Shown piece after piece: positions 1 to 6,465 of a stretch of 21,393 bases of DNA; positions within the stretch are counted from its first letter, which is position 1; each line of letters opens with the position of its first letter. The notes below the pieces were generated by a model. That model worked only from the letters and a program-made list of their open reading frames with translations. It had not been told where the DNA came from and made no database searches. The position numbers were made by a program, and so were the translations under genes. This DNA is from Candidatus Omnitrophota bacterium (GTDB lineage: Bacteria > Omnitrophota > Gorgyraeia > Gorgyraeales > Gorgyraeaceae): NCBI GenBank assembly GCA_018817035.1, contig JAHIUV010000016.1:1-21393 (forward strand), read 5' to 3'.

Positions 1-213
1 AAGAGCAGCCCGCCAAAAGAGATATTGGGTAAGCGCGTAAAAGAACTTAAGTCTTTCGACGGGTATAAGTTCATCCTTGAGGATGACAGCTGGTTTATCA
101 TGAGGCTTTCCGGCACAGAGCCGATATTAAGGATATACGCCGAGACTTCCAGCGACAAAATGTCAGAGGACTACCTGGCATTCGGAAAAAAACTAGCCCT
201 AAACATATCGTAA
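1..213 (+). CDS. Phosphohexomutase (phosphomannomutase/phosphoglucomutase family), C-terminal fragment
   Basis: The frame is open from base 1, so the gene starts outside the window; the TTG at 25 is only an internal codon. The visible 70 residues contain the phosphate-binding loop of the last domain of alpha-D-phosphohexomutases (RLSGTEPILRIYAE, about residues 36-49), followed by a short C-terminal helix. Enzymes of this family move phosphate between C1 and C6 of hexoses through a phosphoserine intermediate; that serine is in the missing part. The fragment cannot separate phosphomannomutase, phosphoglucomutase and GlmM. Its TAA stop is also the first three bases of the hairpin repeat at 211-244. 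lepA begins 47 nt downstream, so co-transcription is plausible. Confidence 0.85.
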   Translation, partial: KSSPPKEILGKRVKELKSFDGYKFILEDDSWFIMRLSGTEPILRIYAETSSDKMSEDYLAFGKKLALNIS

Positions 214-244
214 CTTCACAAAACTGCAATGCACTGTGAAGTTA
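211..244 (+). repeat. Family 2 hairpin repeat, copy 1, overlapping a stop codon
   Basis: A perfect inverted repeat: TAACTTCACA at 211-220 pairs with TGTGAAGTTA at 235-244 around a 14-nt loop (AAACTGCAATGCAC). The first three bases are the stop codon of the upstream phosphohexomutase gene. The same sequence recurs without a mismatch from 11081, after acsE, and with loop changes at 19467, after aroQ. No T-run follows the stem, so a classical intrinsic terminator is not indicated. The lepA start is only 16 nt downstream. Confidence 0.85.
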
Positions 245-260
245 AGGATAAAATATCATT

Positions 261-2054
261 ATGGATAAGAGCAAGATACGCAATTTTTGCATAATAGCCC
301 ATATAGACCACGGTAAATCCACGCTTGCCGACAGGATGCTGCAGTTTACCCATACCGTGGAGGACAGGCTGTTCAGGGAACAGGTCCTCGACACCATGGA
401 TCTCGAAAGAGAACGCGGCATTACCATTAAAGCGAGCGCCGTAAGGATGTCATACCTGGCTAAAGACGGTGAAGTCTACGAATTAAACCTTATTGATACT
501 CCTGGCCACGTGGATTTCAGCTATGAAGTCTCAAAGTCACTCTCCGCGTGCGAAGGCGCGGTGCTTCTCGTTGACGCGGGGCAGGGCGTTGAGGCGCAGA
601 CAGTCGCCAATCTCCAGCACGCCCTCGAAAAAGACCTGAAAATAATCCCTGTCATAAACAAGATCGACCTCCTGAGCGCGGAACCCGAAAGAATAAAACA
701 GGAGATACACTCTGTGCTAAAGATAGAAGAAAAAGACGTTATCCTGGCAAGTGCCAAAGAGGGCACAGGCGTAGAGGATATCCTGGAAAGAATAGTAAGG
801 GATGTTCCGCCGCCTTCAGGCAATAATGACGACCCCTTGCAGGCGCTGATATTTGATTCTGAATACAACACTTATCGCGGCGTCATTATCTACGTCAGGG
901 TAGTGAATGGGTTATTGCGAAAAGGCATGAATATCATCACGATGTCCTCAGGAAAAAAATATGAGATCCAGGAAGTGGGTATCTTCAGGCCTGCCATGGA
1001 GCCGGTAGATTTGCTTTCGTGCGGAGAAGTAGGTTACCTAACATGCCAGATCAAGGATGCGAAAGACGTGACGAGCGGCGACACTGTCACTGAATTAAGC
1101 CGCCCCGCCGCCAAACCACTGCCGGGCTATAAACAATTAAAATCAATGGTCTTCTGCGGCATATATCCCATAAACCCAAAAGATTTTAATTCCCTGAAAA
1201 ATGCCGTGGATAAATTAAAATTAAGCGATTCGTCATTTGTTTATGAGGTCGAAAGTTCGCAGTCTCTTGGTTTTGGGTACAGGTGCGGTTTTCTTGGGCT
1301 CCTCCACATGGAAATAGTGCAGGAACGCCTCGAGAGGGAATATGACCTTGACCTTGTCCTTACCACGCCGAGTGTCGTCTATAAAGTCAAAGATAAAAAG
1401 AACGCCCTGATAGAAGTGGAAAACCCCAGCAAACTTCCTGAGCCCCAGGACATCATAGAGATCCTGGAACCCTATACGATCACTTATATAATGATCCCCC
1501 AGGACAGCCTGAGCATGGTAATAGATTTTTGTAAATCAAAAAGAGGCGAGTATGTGTCCACGGATTATATTTCCCAGGCCAAGGTAAAGTTAGTTTTTGA
1601 GATGCCCTTGTCGGAACTGATCGTTGATTTTTACGACAAGATAAAATCCATGACCAGGGGCTATGGCTCGCTGGATTATGAATTGACCGACTACAGGCCC
1701 AGCAAACTCGTAAAACTTGATATATTGATAAACGACCAGTCCTGCGAGGCACTTTCATCCATTGTCCACAATGAAAAAGCCCAGTTCAAAGGCAGGGCGC
1801 TCGCCGAGAAATTAAGAGAACTTATCCCGCGGCAACTCTTTGAGGTGATAATACAGGCAGCCATAGGAGGCAAGATCCTTGCCAGGTCGCGCGTTGCCCC
1901 TCTTTCTAAACATGTTACAAGCAAATGCTACGGAGGGGATATCACAAGAAAACGTAAACTCTGGGCAAAGCAAAAAGAAGGCAAAAAACGCCTGAAACAA
2001 TTCGGAAAAGTACAGATCCCCCAAGAGGCATTCTTGGCCGCATTGAAAATATAG
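261..2054 (+). CDS. lepA: Elongation factor 4 (LepA), ribosomal back-translocase GTPase
   Basis: 597 residues, the usual length for bacterial LepA. The translation factor GTPase motifs are in order: G1 AHIDHGKST (residues 13-21), G2 in RERGITI, G3 DTPGH, G4 NKID, and G5 in SAKEG. Domain II, the EF-G-like domains and the LepA-specific C-terminal domain follow, ending in the Lys/Arg-rich stretch KRKLWAKQKEGKKRLKQFGK that contacts RNA. LepA binds the ribosome and acts in translation initiation and ribosome assembly or stalled elongation. The chosen ATG sits where the family normally begins (MDKSKIRNFCIIAHIDHG). Upstream is AAGGAT with about 12 nt spacing, placed just after the hairpin repeat. 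lepB follows after 61 nt, a common lepA-lepB order. Confidence 0.98.
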   Translation: MDKSKIRNFCIIAHIDHGKSTLADRMLQFTHTVEDRLFREQVLDTMDLERERGITIKASAVRMSYLAKDGEVYELNLIDTPGHVDFSYEVSKSLSACEGAVLLVDAGQGVEAQTVANLQHALEKDLKIIPVINKIDLLSAEPERIKQEIHSVLKIEEKDVILASAKEGTGVEDILERIVRDVPPPSGNNDDPLQALIFDSEYNTYRGVIIYVRVVNGLLRKGMNIITMSSGKKYEIQEVGIFRPAMEPVDLLSCGEVGYLTCQIKDAKDVTSGDTVTELSRPAAKPLPGYKQLKSMVFCGIYPINPKDFNSLKNAVDKLKLSDSSFVYEVESSQSLGFGYRCGFLGLLHMEIVQERLEREYDLDLVLTTPSVVYKVKDKKNALIEVENPSKLPEPQDIIEILEPYTITYIMIPQDSLSMVIDFCKSKRGEYVSTDYISQAKVKLVFEMPLSELIVDFYDKIKSMTRGYGSLDYELTDYRPSKLVKLDILINDQSCEALSSIVHNEKAQFKGRALAEKLRELIPRQLFEVIIQAAIGGKILARSRVAPLSKHVTSKCYGGDITRKRKLWAKQKEGKKRLKQFGKVQIPQEAFLAALKI

Positions 2055-2055
2055 C

Positions 2056-2097
2056 CCCGCACCTTTCTGTGTATGTATAATATGCAAAAGGTGCGGG
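2056..2097 (+). other. Strong hairpin between lepA and lepB
   Basis: CCCGCACCTTT at 2056-2066 is perfectly complementary to AAAGGTGCGGG at 2087-2097, with a 20-nt loop. It begins one base after the lepA stop and ends 7 nt before the lepB ribosome binding site (GAGGAGG, 2105-2111). No T-run follows, so attenuation, RNA processing or stabilisation of the upstream message is as likely as termination. The loop holds a TATAAT hexamer (2076-2081), but no -35 box lies at a fitting distance. Confidence 0.6.
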
Positions 2098-2115
2098 ATC
2101 ATTTGAGGAGGCACA

Positions 2116-2658
2116 ATGAACAGTAAAATGCGCTATTTAATGAAAGAATGGGTAGAGCCGATAGTCATAGCCGTGATACTGGCGCTCATAATAAGGACAT
2201 TTATCGTCCAGGCATTTAAGATCCCGACAGGCTCCATGAGGCCCACGCTTATGGAGGGGGACAGGATCCTGGTCAATAAATTCATCTATAAATTCACGAA
2301 ACCCAAAAGAAGCGACATAATCGTATTTATCTCCCCTGAGGATAAGAAAAAAGATTTTATAAAAAGGCTCATTGGCTTGTCAGGAGAAAACGTAGAAATA
2401 TCCAACGGCACGATACTAATAAACGGCAAAGCAGTGGACCCTGATTCAGTAATGAAGGAAAGATATTATTATAATAGAGGGGATTTTGGCGAGAAGGGCC
2501 AGATAATAGAAGTGCCCGAAGACGCGTATTACGCCCTGGGAGACAACAGCATCTCCAGCCGCGACAGCAGATACTGGGGCTTTTTACCAAAAAAATACCT
2601 GATAGGCAAAGCCTTCCTGATCTACTGGCCGCCCACGAGGATAAGGATATTAAGGTAA
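2116..2658 (+). CDS. lepB: Signal peptidase I
   Basis: 180 residues, the size of a single-spanning Gram-positive-type signal peptidase I. One transmembrane segment spans about residues 14-33. The S26 boxes follow: box B with the catalytic serine S40 in PTGSMRPTL, box D with the general-base lysine K83 in FIKRLIGLSGE, and box E GDNSISSRDSRYWGF near residue 140. The enzyme removes signal peptides from secreted proteins at the outer face of the inner membrane; candidate substrates in this window include the GH26-like protein and the M16 peptidase. A good ribosome binding site (GAGGAGG) lies 4 nt before the ATG. The gene probably shares a transcript with lepA. Confidence 0.97.
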   Translation: MNSKMRYLMKEWVEPIVIAVILALIIRTFIVQAFKIPTGSMRPTLMEGDRILVNKFIYKFTKPKRSDIIVFISPEDKKKDFIKRLIGLSGENVEISNGTILINGKAVDPDSVMKERYYYNRGDFGEKGQIIEVPEDAYYALGDNSISSRDSRYWGFLPKKYLIGKAFLIYWPPTRIRILR

Positions 2659-2694
2659 TCGGTAAATTAACAAGAGTATATTGAAATTTTTATT

Positions 2695-2770
2695 GTTCGA
2701 GCGAAGTCCGCCGAAAGCGGACGTAGTCGAGAACATGACCTACTTCTCGACTCACTTTGTTCGCTCGAAG
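2695..2770. repeat. Family 1 palindromic repeats, pair of inverted units
   Basis: Two units sit in the lepB-GH26 spacer. Unit A1 (2695-2734) reads GTTCGAGCG at the left and GTCGAGAAC at the right. It carries an internal stem GTCCGC / GCGGAC around CGAAA (2706-2722). Unit A2 (2743-2770) is in the opposite orientation: CTTCTCGAC at the left, GCTCGAAG at the right, with an ACTTTGT centre. A1 has a G-C end pair and A2 has C-G, so the ends are complementary inside each unit although the bases differ. Eight bases separate the units. Confidence 0.85.
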
Positions 2771-2820
2771 AATAATGCCCCTTACAACCCACCGAGATTA
2801 TATATTAAGGTAGGAATTTC

Positions 2821-2849
2821 TTGTCAATACCTTCAAAATAGGGTATAAT
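2821..2849 (+). promoter_or_regulatory. Sigma70-type promoter for the GH26-like gene
   Basis: A -35 box TTGTCA (2821-2826), a 17-nt spacer, and a perfect -10 box TATAAT (2844-2849). The predicted transcription start is near 2856, giving a leader of about 45 nt. The promoter lies downstream of the repeat pair, so the repeats are not in this transcript. Confidence 0.8.
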
Positions 2850-2900
2850 ATTAAAGGAAATAACATAAAAGAACAAGGATATTTTTTTTGGTAAATTAAT

Positions 2901-5849
2901 ATGATGATTAATAAAGTTTTATCAATCAAAATAACGGCTTTGATTATTTTGGCAAGTTTTACATTTGCTGCCATAGCCCCGCCTGCCTCTGCCTTAAGGA
3001 TCCCGGTTAACGGAGAAAAAACGCACCGCCAGAAAAAAGTCATAGTAAACCGTGTTTTAAATCTCATCAAAGGGAAAAACCCTTTAAGCGCAAAGGAGAT
3101 AGCGTTTATAAACAACGAAAACCCCGACATATTAATTATAAACGAAAAATCAAAAAACTTTAGAATAACATCTTTTGCCAAAATAGGTGATATTCGCGGA
3201 AAAATTTACGAACTTAACGGGGAATTTCAGGGTTGTCAATACGCATTAGTCGCCAAGAATAGGCCGCAATTTAACGATATCATATCCAAGATACGTAATA
3301 AAATAACTGTTTTGTCCTTTTTGGGTTTAGCTACAGGGGCCCTGATTTTAAATGTCAAATCCAGCTCCGCTAAAACACCTATCTCACCAGAATACAATAT
3401 ATCTTACAAGGCAAAGCAGAATAAATCCGATTCTGTCAAAGTCATTGATAATATCGGAAGTTACTACTTAAAATACCAGGACAATATAATAGAGACATCT
3501 GAAAAAAGGTCAGTGCATATTCTTACAGACATAAGCGCCCCGTCACTAAATAAGACCATCCATTGGAAGTGGTCAAAGGAAGGAGATTCTTGGACAACGA
3601 AACAATGGGACGGCGGAGAAGAGACCATAGACCTGTCAGAAGATATTGATAATTCGATTTTCAGGTTCGCGATATCAGGAACTCCATATGCTGTATATAA
3701 AATTATATTTGAGGATGCCCAGGGGCGACGCATAGAGTTCTTATCTACGGAAAACCTCGGTACTCTATACGCCGAACAATACAGCCTCATCAGGCTTGAC
3801 GCGTTAAGGGATCGTGACCCGTCTTTTAATTGGAACGCGGTAAGGCCCCCTATATTTGAAGCAGTATCTTCAGAGGCAGATGTTTTTATCACGAATATAG
3901 AAATTTTAAATGTCAAAGCCGCCCGGGAAAGAGGCATTTCCATAGGCTTGTTCTATCACACGGATGAAATACCGGGGAATGATTTTTATCCCCATGAAGG
4001 TTATGCAGGAAGCGCTATTCCCGGAGGAAGAGCTCCTGCGAGCGTCTTGTCTTTTAGCAGTCTTTTGCATCGCGACCCGTATGAAATGCTGGGATTATGG
4101 AATAATCTGCTTTCCGGACAAGTGCCACATGAAGTATTGGAAATATGGCCTCCTTCTGAAGGCTCTTCGACCAAAAGCGCCAAAGACAAAGATGGATATC
4201 TCGAGCTTCTCAGAAAAAACGCCTTGGAAATAAAAGCGCGGATACTTTTAGGAGAAAAGATAGACACGAAATCATTGAAATCAGCCGCAGGAGAATCTGT
4301 TTTTAAACGCGTAATAAGCGGAGAATTCGATGATCATTTTGTACAAAGAGCACTGGCTGCCAAAGAATACAATAAACCTGTTTTACTGCGCTTTTTTCAC
4401 GAGATGATGGGAGGCTGGTATCCCTGGTCGATATATAACGAGGATGATGTTAAAGATTTTATTGAGGCATGGAAGCATGTAGTAAGGATATACAGGCAAA
4501 ATGGCGCTACTAATGTTGCTTTTGGCCTGTCTCCGCATACGTACGAACCTGACTATCTTCCTCAAACAAGGAAGTTTCAAACCCTTGATAATATCCTATG
4601 GCATCTTCTTAATGACGAAGAAAAGCCTTTTGTAGATTTCGTAGGGATAGATGCCTATAGCTATCCTCCTGAAGGAGGCTATTTTAATCAGCTTACTACA
4701 GATTGCTTTGAAACTGTGAAGAAACATAATATTCCTGTTATCATGGGAGAAATGAGCTCTGCCATGTCGACAGAAGATAAATATAAATTCTGGAATTACT
4801 TGAGAACCGATTTAAAGAACGGCATGTTCCCTGAGCTCGATATAACAATATTCAGCATAGCAAAAGAAGAAAACGGCAGCTTGAAAGATTTTCATCCACC
4901 TGAGGCGCTAATGAACGAATGGGGAACTGACGATTTTTTTGCGCCAAATACTTACAAAGACCTTCCTGGTAAAGGGTCTAACAGGAATAGTGCTATCCCT
5001 GAAACAACTTTACCGCGAGAAATCCCCAGGATGGCTAATTGGGTAGTCAATGGTGAAAGCTCTCAGCGGTTCACTGTCTTACCAGGGGGAGAATTTGAAG
5101 AATGTTTTTGGCAAAAATGGAATGAAAACACATACTGCGGCAATGGAGTAGATCTTAAGCCTTTTGAGCTAACCGACGATAATTATTCGGATTTCGAATT
5201 CATCATACCCTTACAGGTATTTGAAGGAGAGTTTCATTTTATCTTTGAAGATGACACAAACTGGCCCGGCGTAGGTAACCAGATCAGCCTGGATTCCGAA
5301 ACATTACAGGATTATATCGTAGACGGGGAACTGATAATGTCTATAGATGATATAGTTAAGTTTGGGGCATTAGAACTCCATGATGGGCCATTCCTCTATG
5401 ATAAATTCCACTGGGGAAACCTTATGCAGGTAAAATTCGAACTTCAAGGACAAAGAGGCAGATTGCTCAAAGGTATGCCGGCTATCCGTAAAATAATCGC
5501 TACGGCAATAGAAGATGTAAAAGAGATCAGTGAAGAGTTGAATCAAGTCTTTCCAAACCCATTCGGCCATACAGGAACAACTATACGCTATTCGGTAGCT
5601 AAACCTTCGAAAAACGTAAAAATAGAAATATTCGATGCATACGGCCAACTGATCAGGATTCTGCAAGCCGACGGAACCATAGGAGCCCATACAGTCAAAT
5701 GGGATGGCCTAAGTGTTTCCGGTAACCCTATTACAGGGGGAACATATTTTATCAGGATCAATAATAATGGAAAACCCGGCCCGGCAACAAAAGTAATCAA
5801 AATAGGTAATCCGATAGGGATGTTAAACTTTCTAAGAAACGACCTGTAA
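2901..5849 (+). CDS. Secreted GH26-like glycoside hydrolase with C-terminal FlgD-type Ig domain
   Basis: 982 residues. Residues 1-31 form a signal peptide ending ASALR. A conserved-looking region (about 40-130) and a second hydrophobic stretch (134-152) come next. A beta-rich region that could be a carbohydrate-binding module covers about 180-340. Residues 345-665 resemble a GH26 (beta-mannanase clan GH-A) barrel: LLRFFHEMMGGWYPW supplies the candidate acid/base E501, VDFVGIDAY the strand after it, and IMGEMSS the candidate nucleophile E617. After another beta-rich region, the C-terminus (about 885-970) begins FPNPF and continues TTIRYSV, as in FlgD Ig-like or sorting domains of exported proteins. 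Likely role: exported polysaccharide degradation; the substrate (mannan or a related glucan) is not determined. It has its own promoter. The ribosome binding site is weak: AAGGAT lies 20 nt before the ATG, and ATG at 2904 is an alternative start. Confidence 0.75.
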   Translation: MMINKVLSIKITALIILASFTFAAIAPPASALRIPVNGEKTHRQKKVIVNRVLNLIKGKNPLSAKEIAFINNENPDILIINEKSKNFRITSFAKIGDIRGKIYELNGEFQGCQYALVAKNRPQFNDIISKIRNKITVLSFLGLATGALILNVKSSSAKTPISPEYNISYKAKQNKSDSVKVIDNIGSYYLKYQDNIIETSEKRSVHILTDISAPSLNKTIHWKWSKEGDSWTTKQWDGGEETIDLSEDIDNSIFRFAISGTPYAVYKIIFEDAQGRRIEFLSTENLGTLYAEQYSLIRLDALRDRDPSFNWNAVRPPIFEAVSSEADVFITNIEILNVKAARERGISIGLFYHTDEIPGNDFYPHEGYAGSAIPGGRAPASVLSFSSLLHRDPYEMLGLWNNLLSGQVPHEVLEIWPPSEGSSTKSAKDKDGYLELLRKNALEIKARILLGEKIDTKSLKSAAGESVFKRVISGEFDDHFVQRALAAKEYNKPVLLRFFHEMMGGWYPWSIYNEDDVKDFIEAWKHVVRIYRQNGATNVAFGLSPHTYEPDYLPQTRKFQTLDNILWHLLNDEEKPFVDFVGIDAYSYPPEGGYFNQLTTDCFETVKKHNIPVIMGEMSSAMSTEDKYKFWNYLRTDLKNGMFPELDITIFSIAKEENGSLKDFHPPEALMNEWGTDDFFAPNTYKDLPGKGSNRNSAIPETTLPREIPRMANWVVNGESSQRFTVLPGGEFEECFWQKWNENTYCGNGVDLKPFELTDDNYSDFEFIIPLQVFEGEFHFIFEDDTNWPGVGNQISLDSETLQDYIVDGELIMSIDDIVKFGALELHDGPFLYDKFHWGNLMQVKFELQGQRGRLLKGMPAIRKIIATAIEDVKEISEELNQVFPNPFGHTGTTIRYSVAKPSKNVKIEIFDAYGQLIRILQADGTIGAHTVKWDGLSVSGNPITGGTYFIRINNNGKPGPATKVIKIGNPIGMLNFLRNDL

Positions 5850-5877
5850 AAAATAGTCAACGAATTAATTTCAGACA

Positions 5878-5905
5878 TTGCTTTTATCCATAAAAGTGTT
5901 ATAAT
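5878..5905 (+). promoter_or_regulatory. Sigma70-type promoter for the glycine-zipper lipoprotein
   Basis: TTGCTT (5878-5883), a 16-nt spacer, then a perfect TATAAT (5900-5905). The predicted start near 5912 leaves a leader of under 20 nt, just enough for the ribosome binding site. The gene is therefore probably transcribed separately from the GH26-like gene, whose stop lies 29 nt upstream. Confidence 0.75.
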
Positions 5906-5913
5906 CTACTCAA

Positions 5914-5921
5914 AAGGAGGG
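5914..5921 (+). promoter_or_regulatory. Ribosome binding site that decides the lipoprotein start
   Basis: AAGGAGGG is a near-perfect anti-16S match. It is 2 nt from the ATG at 5924, which is too close, and 8 nt from the ATG at 5930, which is ideal. The second ATG also gives the clean lipoprotein start MKKYT, so 5930 is preferred. Confidence 0.75.
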
Positions 5922-5929
5922 TCATGAAT

Positions 5930-6232
5930 ATGAAAAAATATACAGTTGTAGTATTGGTGCTTTTACTGGCATTTGTCGTTGGCTGCACAGGAACGCAGAA
6001 AGGCGCGGGAATAGGCACGCTGGTTGGCGCAGGAGCAGGCGCTATCATAGGGCATCAGTCTGGCCATACGGCTGAAGGCGCTCTTATAGGCGGAGCAGTA
6101 GGCGCGGCAGGCGGAGCCCTGGTCGGCGACTCAATGGAAACAAAGTTCTGCCCTGAATGCGGACAAAGCTTTGGCTCAGACGTCCAGTATTGTCCTAATG
6201 ACGGAACAGAGTTAAAGCCAATACAAAAGTAA
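5930..6232 (+). CDS. Small lipoprotein with glycine zipper and zinc-ribbon tail
   Basis: 100 residues from the preferred start. Residues 1-18 are a lipoprotein signal peptide with lipobox VVGC (C19). Residues 25-67 are a glycine/alanine-rich stretch with GxxxG spacing, as in glycine-zipper outer-membrane lipoproteins of the 17 kDa antigen/OsmB type. The tail is a compact cysteine motif, CPECG at 74-78 and CPNDG at 88-92, resembling a zinc ribbon in which the fourth ligand position holds aspartate. Most zinc ribbons are cytoplasmic, so one on an exported lipoprotein is odd. Likely anchored in the envelope; no enzymatic function can be assigned. It has its own promoter and a strong ribosome binding site, and appears to be a single-gene unit. 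Confidence 0.8.
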   Translation: MKKYTVVVLVLLLAFVVGCTGTQKGAGIGTLVGAGAGAIIGHQSGHTAEGALIGGAVGAAGGALVGDSMETKFCPECGQSFGSDVQYCPNDGTELKPIQK

Positions 6233-6249
6233 TAGAAAAGCACGGTTTA

Positions 6250-6267
6250 ACCTGTGAGTTATCAGGT
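6250..6267 (+). terminator. Possible weak terminator after the lipoprotein gene
   Basis: A short stem, ACCTG (6250-6254) with CAGGT (6263-6267), has an 8-nt loop. T-rich but interrupted sequence follows (ACTTTAAAGCTTTT). The stem is only 5 bp, so support is weak. Confidence 0.3.
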
Positions 6268-6299
6268 GTACTTTAAAGCTTTTATCATGCACAAATATC

Positions 6300-6369
6300 C
6301 TTCGAGCGGAGCGAAGCGTAGTCGAGAAGCACGCTCAGAGAGTTCTCGACTCGTTTCACTCGCTCGAAC
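6300..6369. repeat. Family 1 palindromic repeats, pair of inverted units
   Basis: Unit B1 (6300-6329) runs CTTCGAGCG ... GTCGAGAAG, with a GC / GC pair around GAA at its centre. Unit B2 (6342-6369) is inverted: GTTCTCGAC at the left, GCTCGAAC at the right. Read on the other strand, its centre is GT / AC around GAA. B1 has a C-G end pair and B2 has G-C. AATATT follows B2 at 6370-6375. The pair lies between the lipoprotein gene and the acsV promoter. Confidence 0.85.
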
Positions 6370-6425
6370 AATATTGGTATACACTCCCCATTAACTCACT
6401 CATTATTACCCATAAGTCATTTCAC

Positions 6426-6455
6426 TTGACCACCCCATCTTTAACGTGTTAAAAT
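6426..6455 (+). promoter_or_regulatory. Promoter of the acsV-cooC-acsD operon
   Basis: TTGACC (6426-6431) and TAAAAT (6450-6455) with an 18-nt spacer. The predicted transcription start (near 6462) is only about 4 nt before the acsV ATG at 6466, and there is no Shine-Dalgarno sequence, so the message may be leaderless. Confidence 0.6.
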
Positions 6456-6465
6456 CTAATCTGTT

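Noticed and set aside
211..244. Intrinsic terminator
   Set aside because: No T-run follows any of the three copies, and a co-directional gene starts within 16-22 nt of the stem at two of them.
5924..5929. First ATG of the lipoprotein gene
   Set aside because: It lies only 2 nt after the Shine-Dalgarno sequence; the ATG 6 nt later has ideal spacing.
6376..6465. Cobalamin or other riboswitch upstream of acsV
   Set aside because: The predicted leader is about 4 nt, and no B12-box-like or other conserved core was seen in the spacer.
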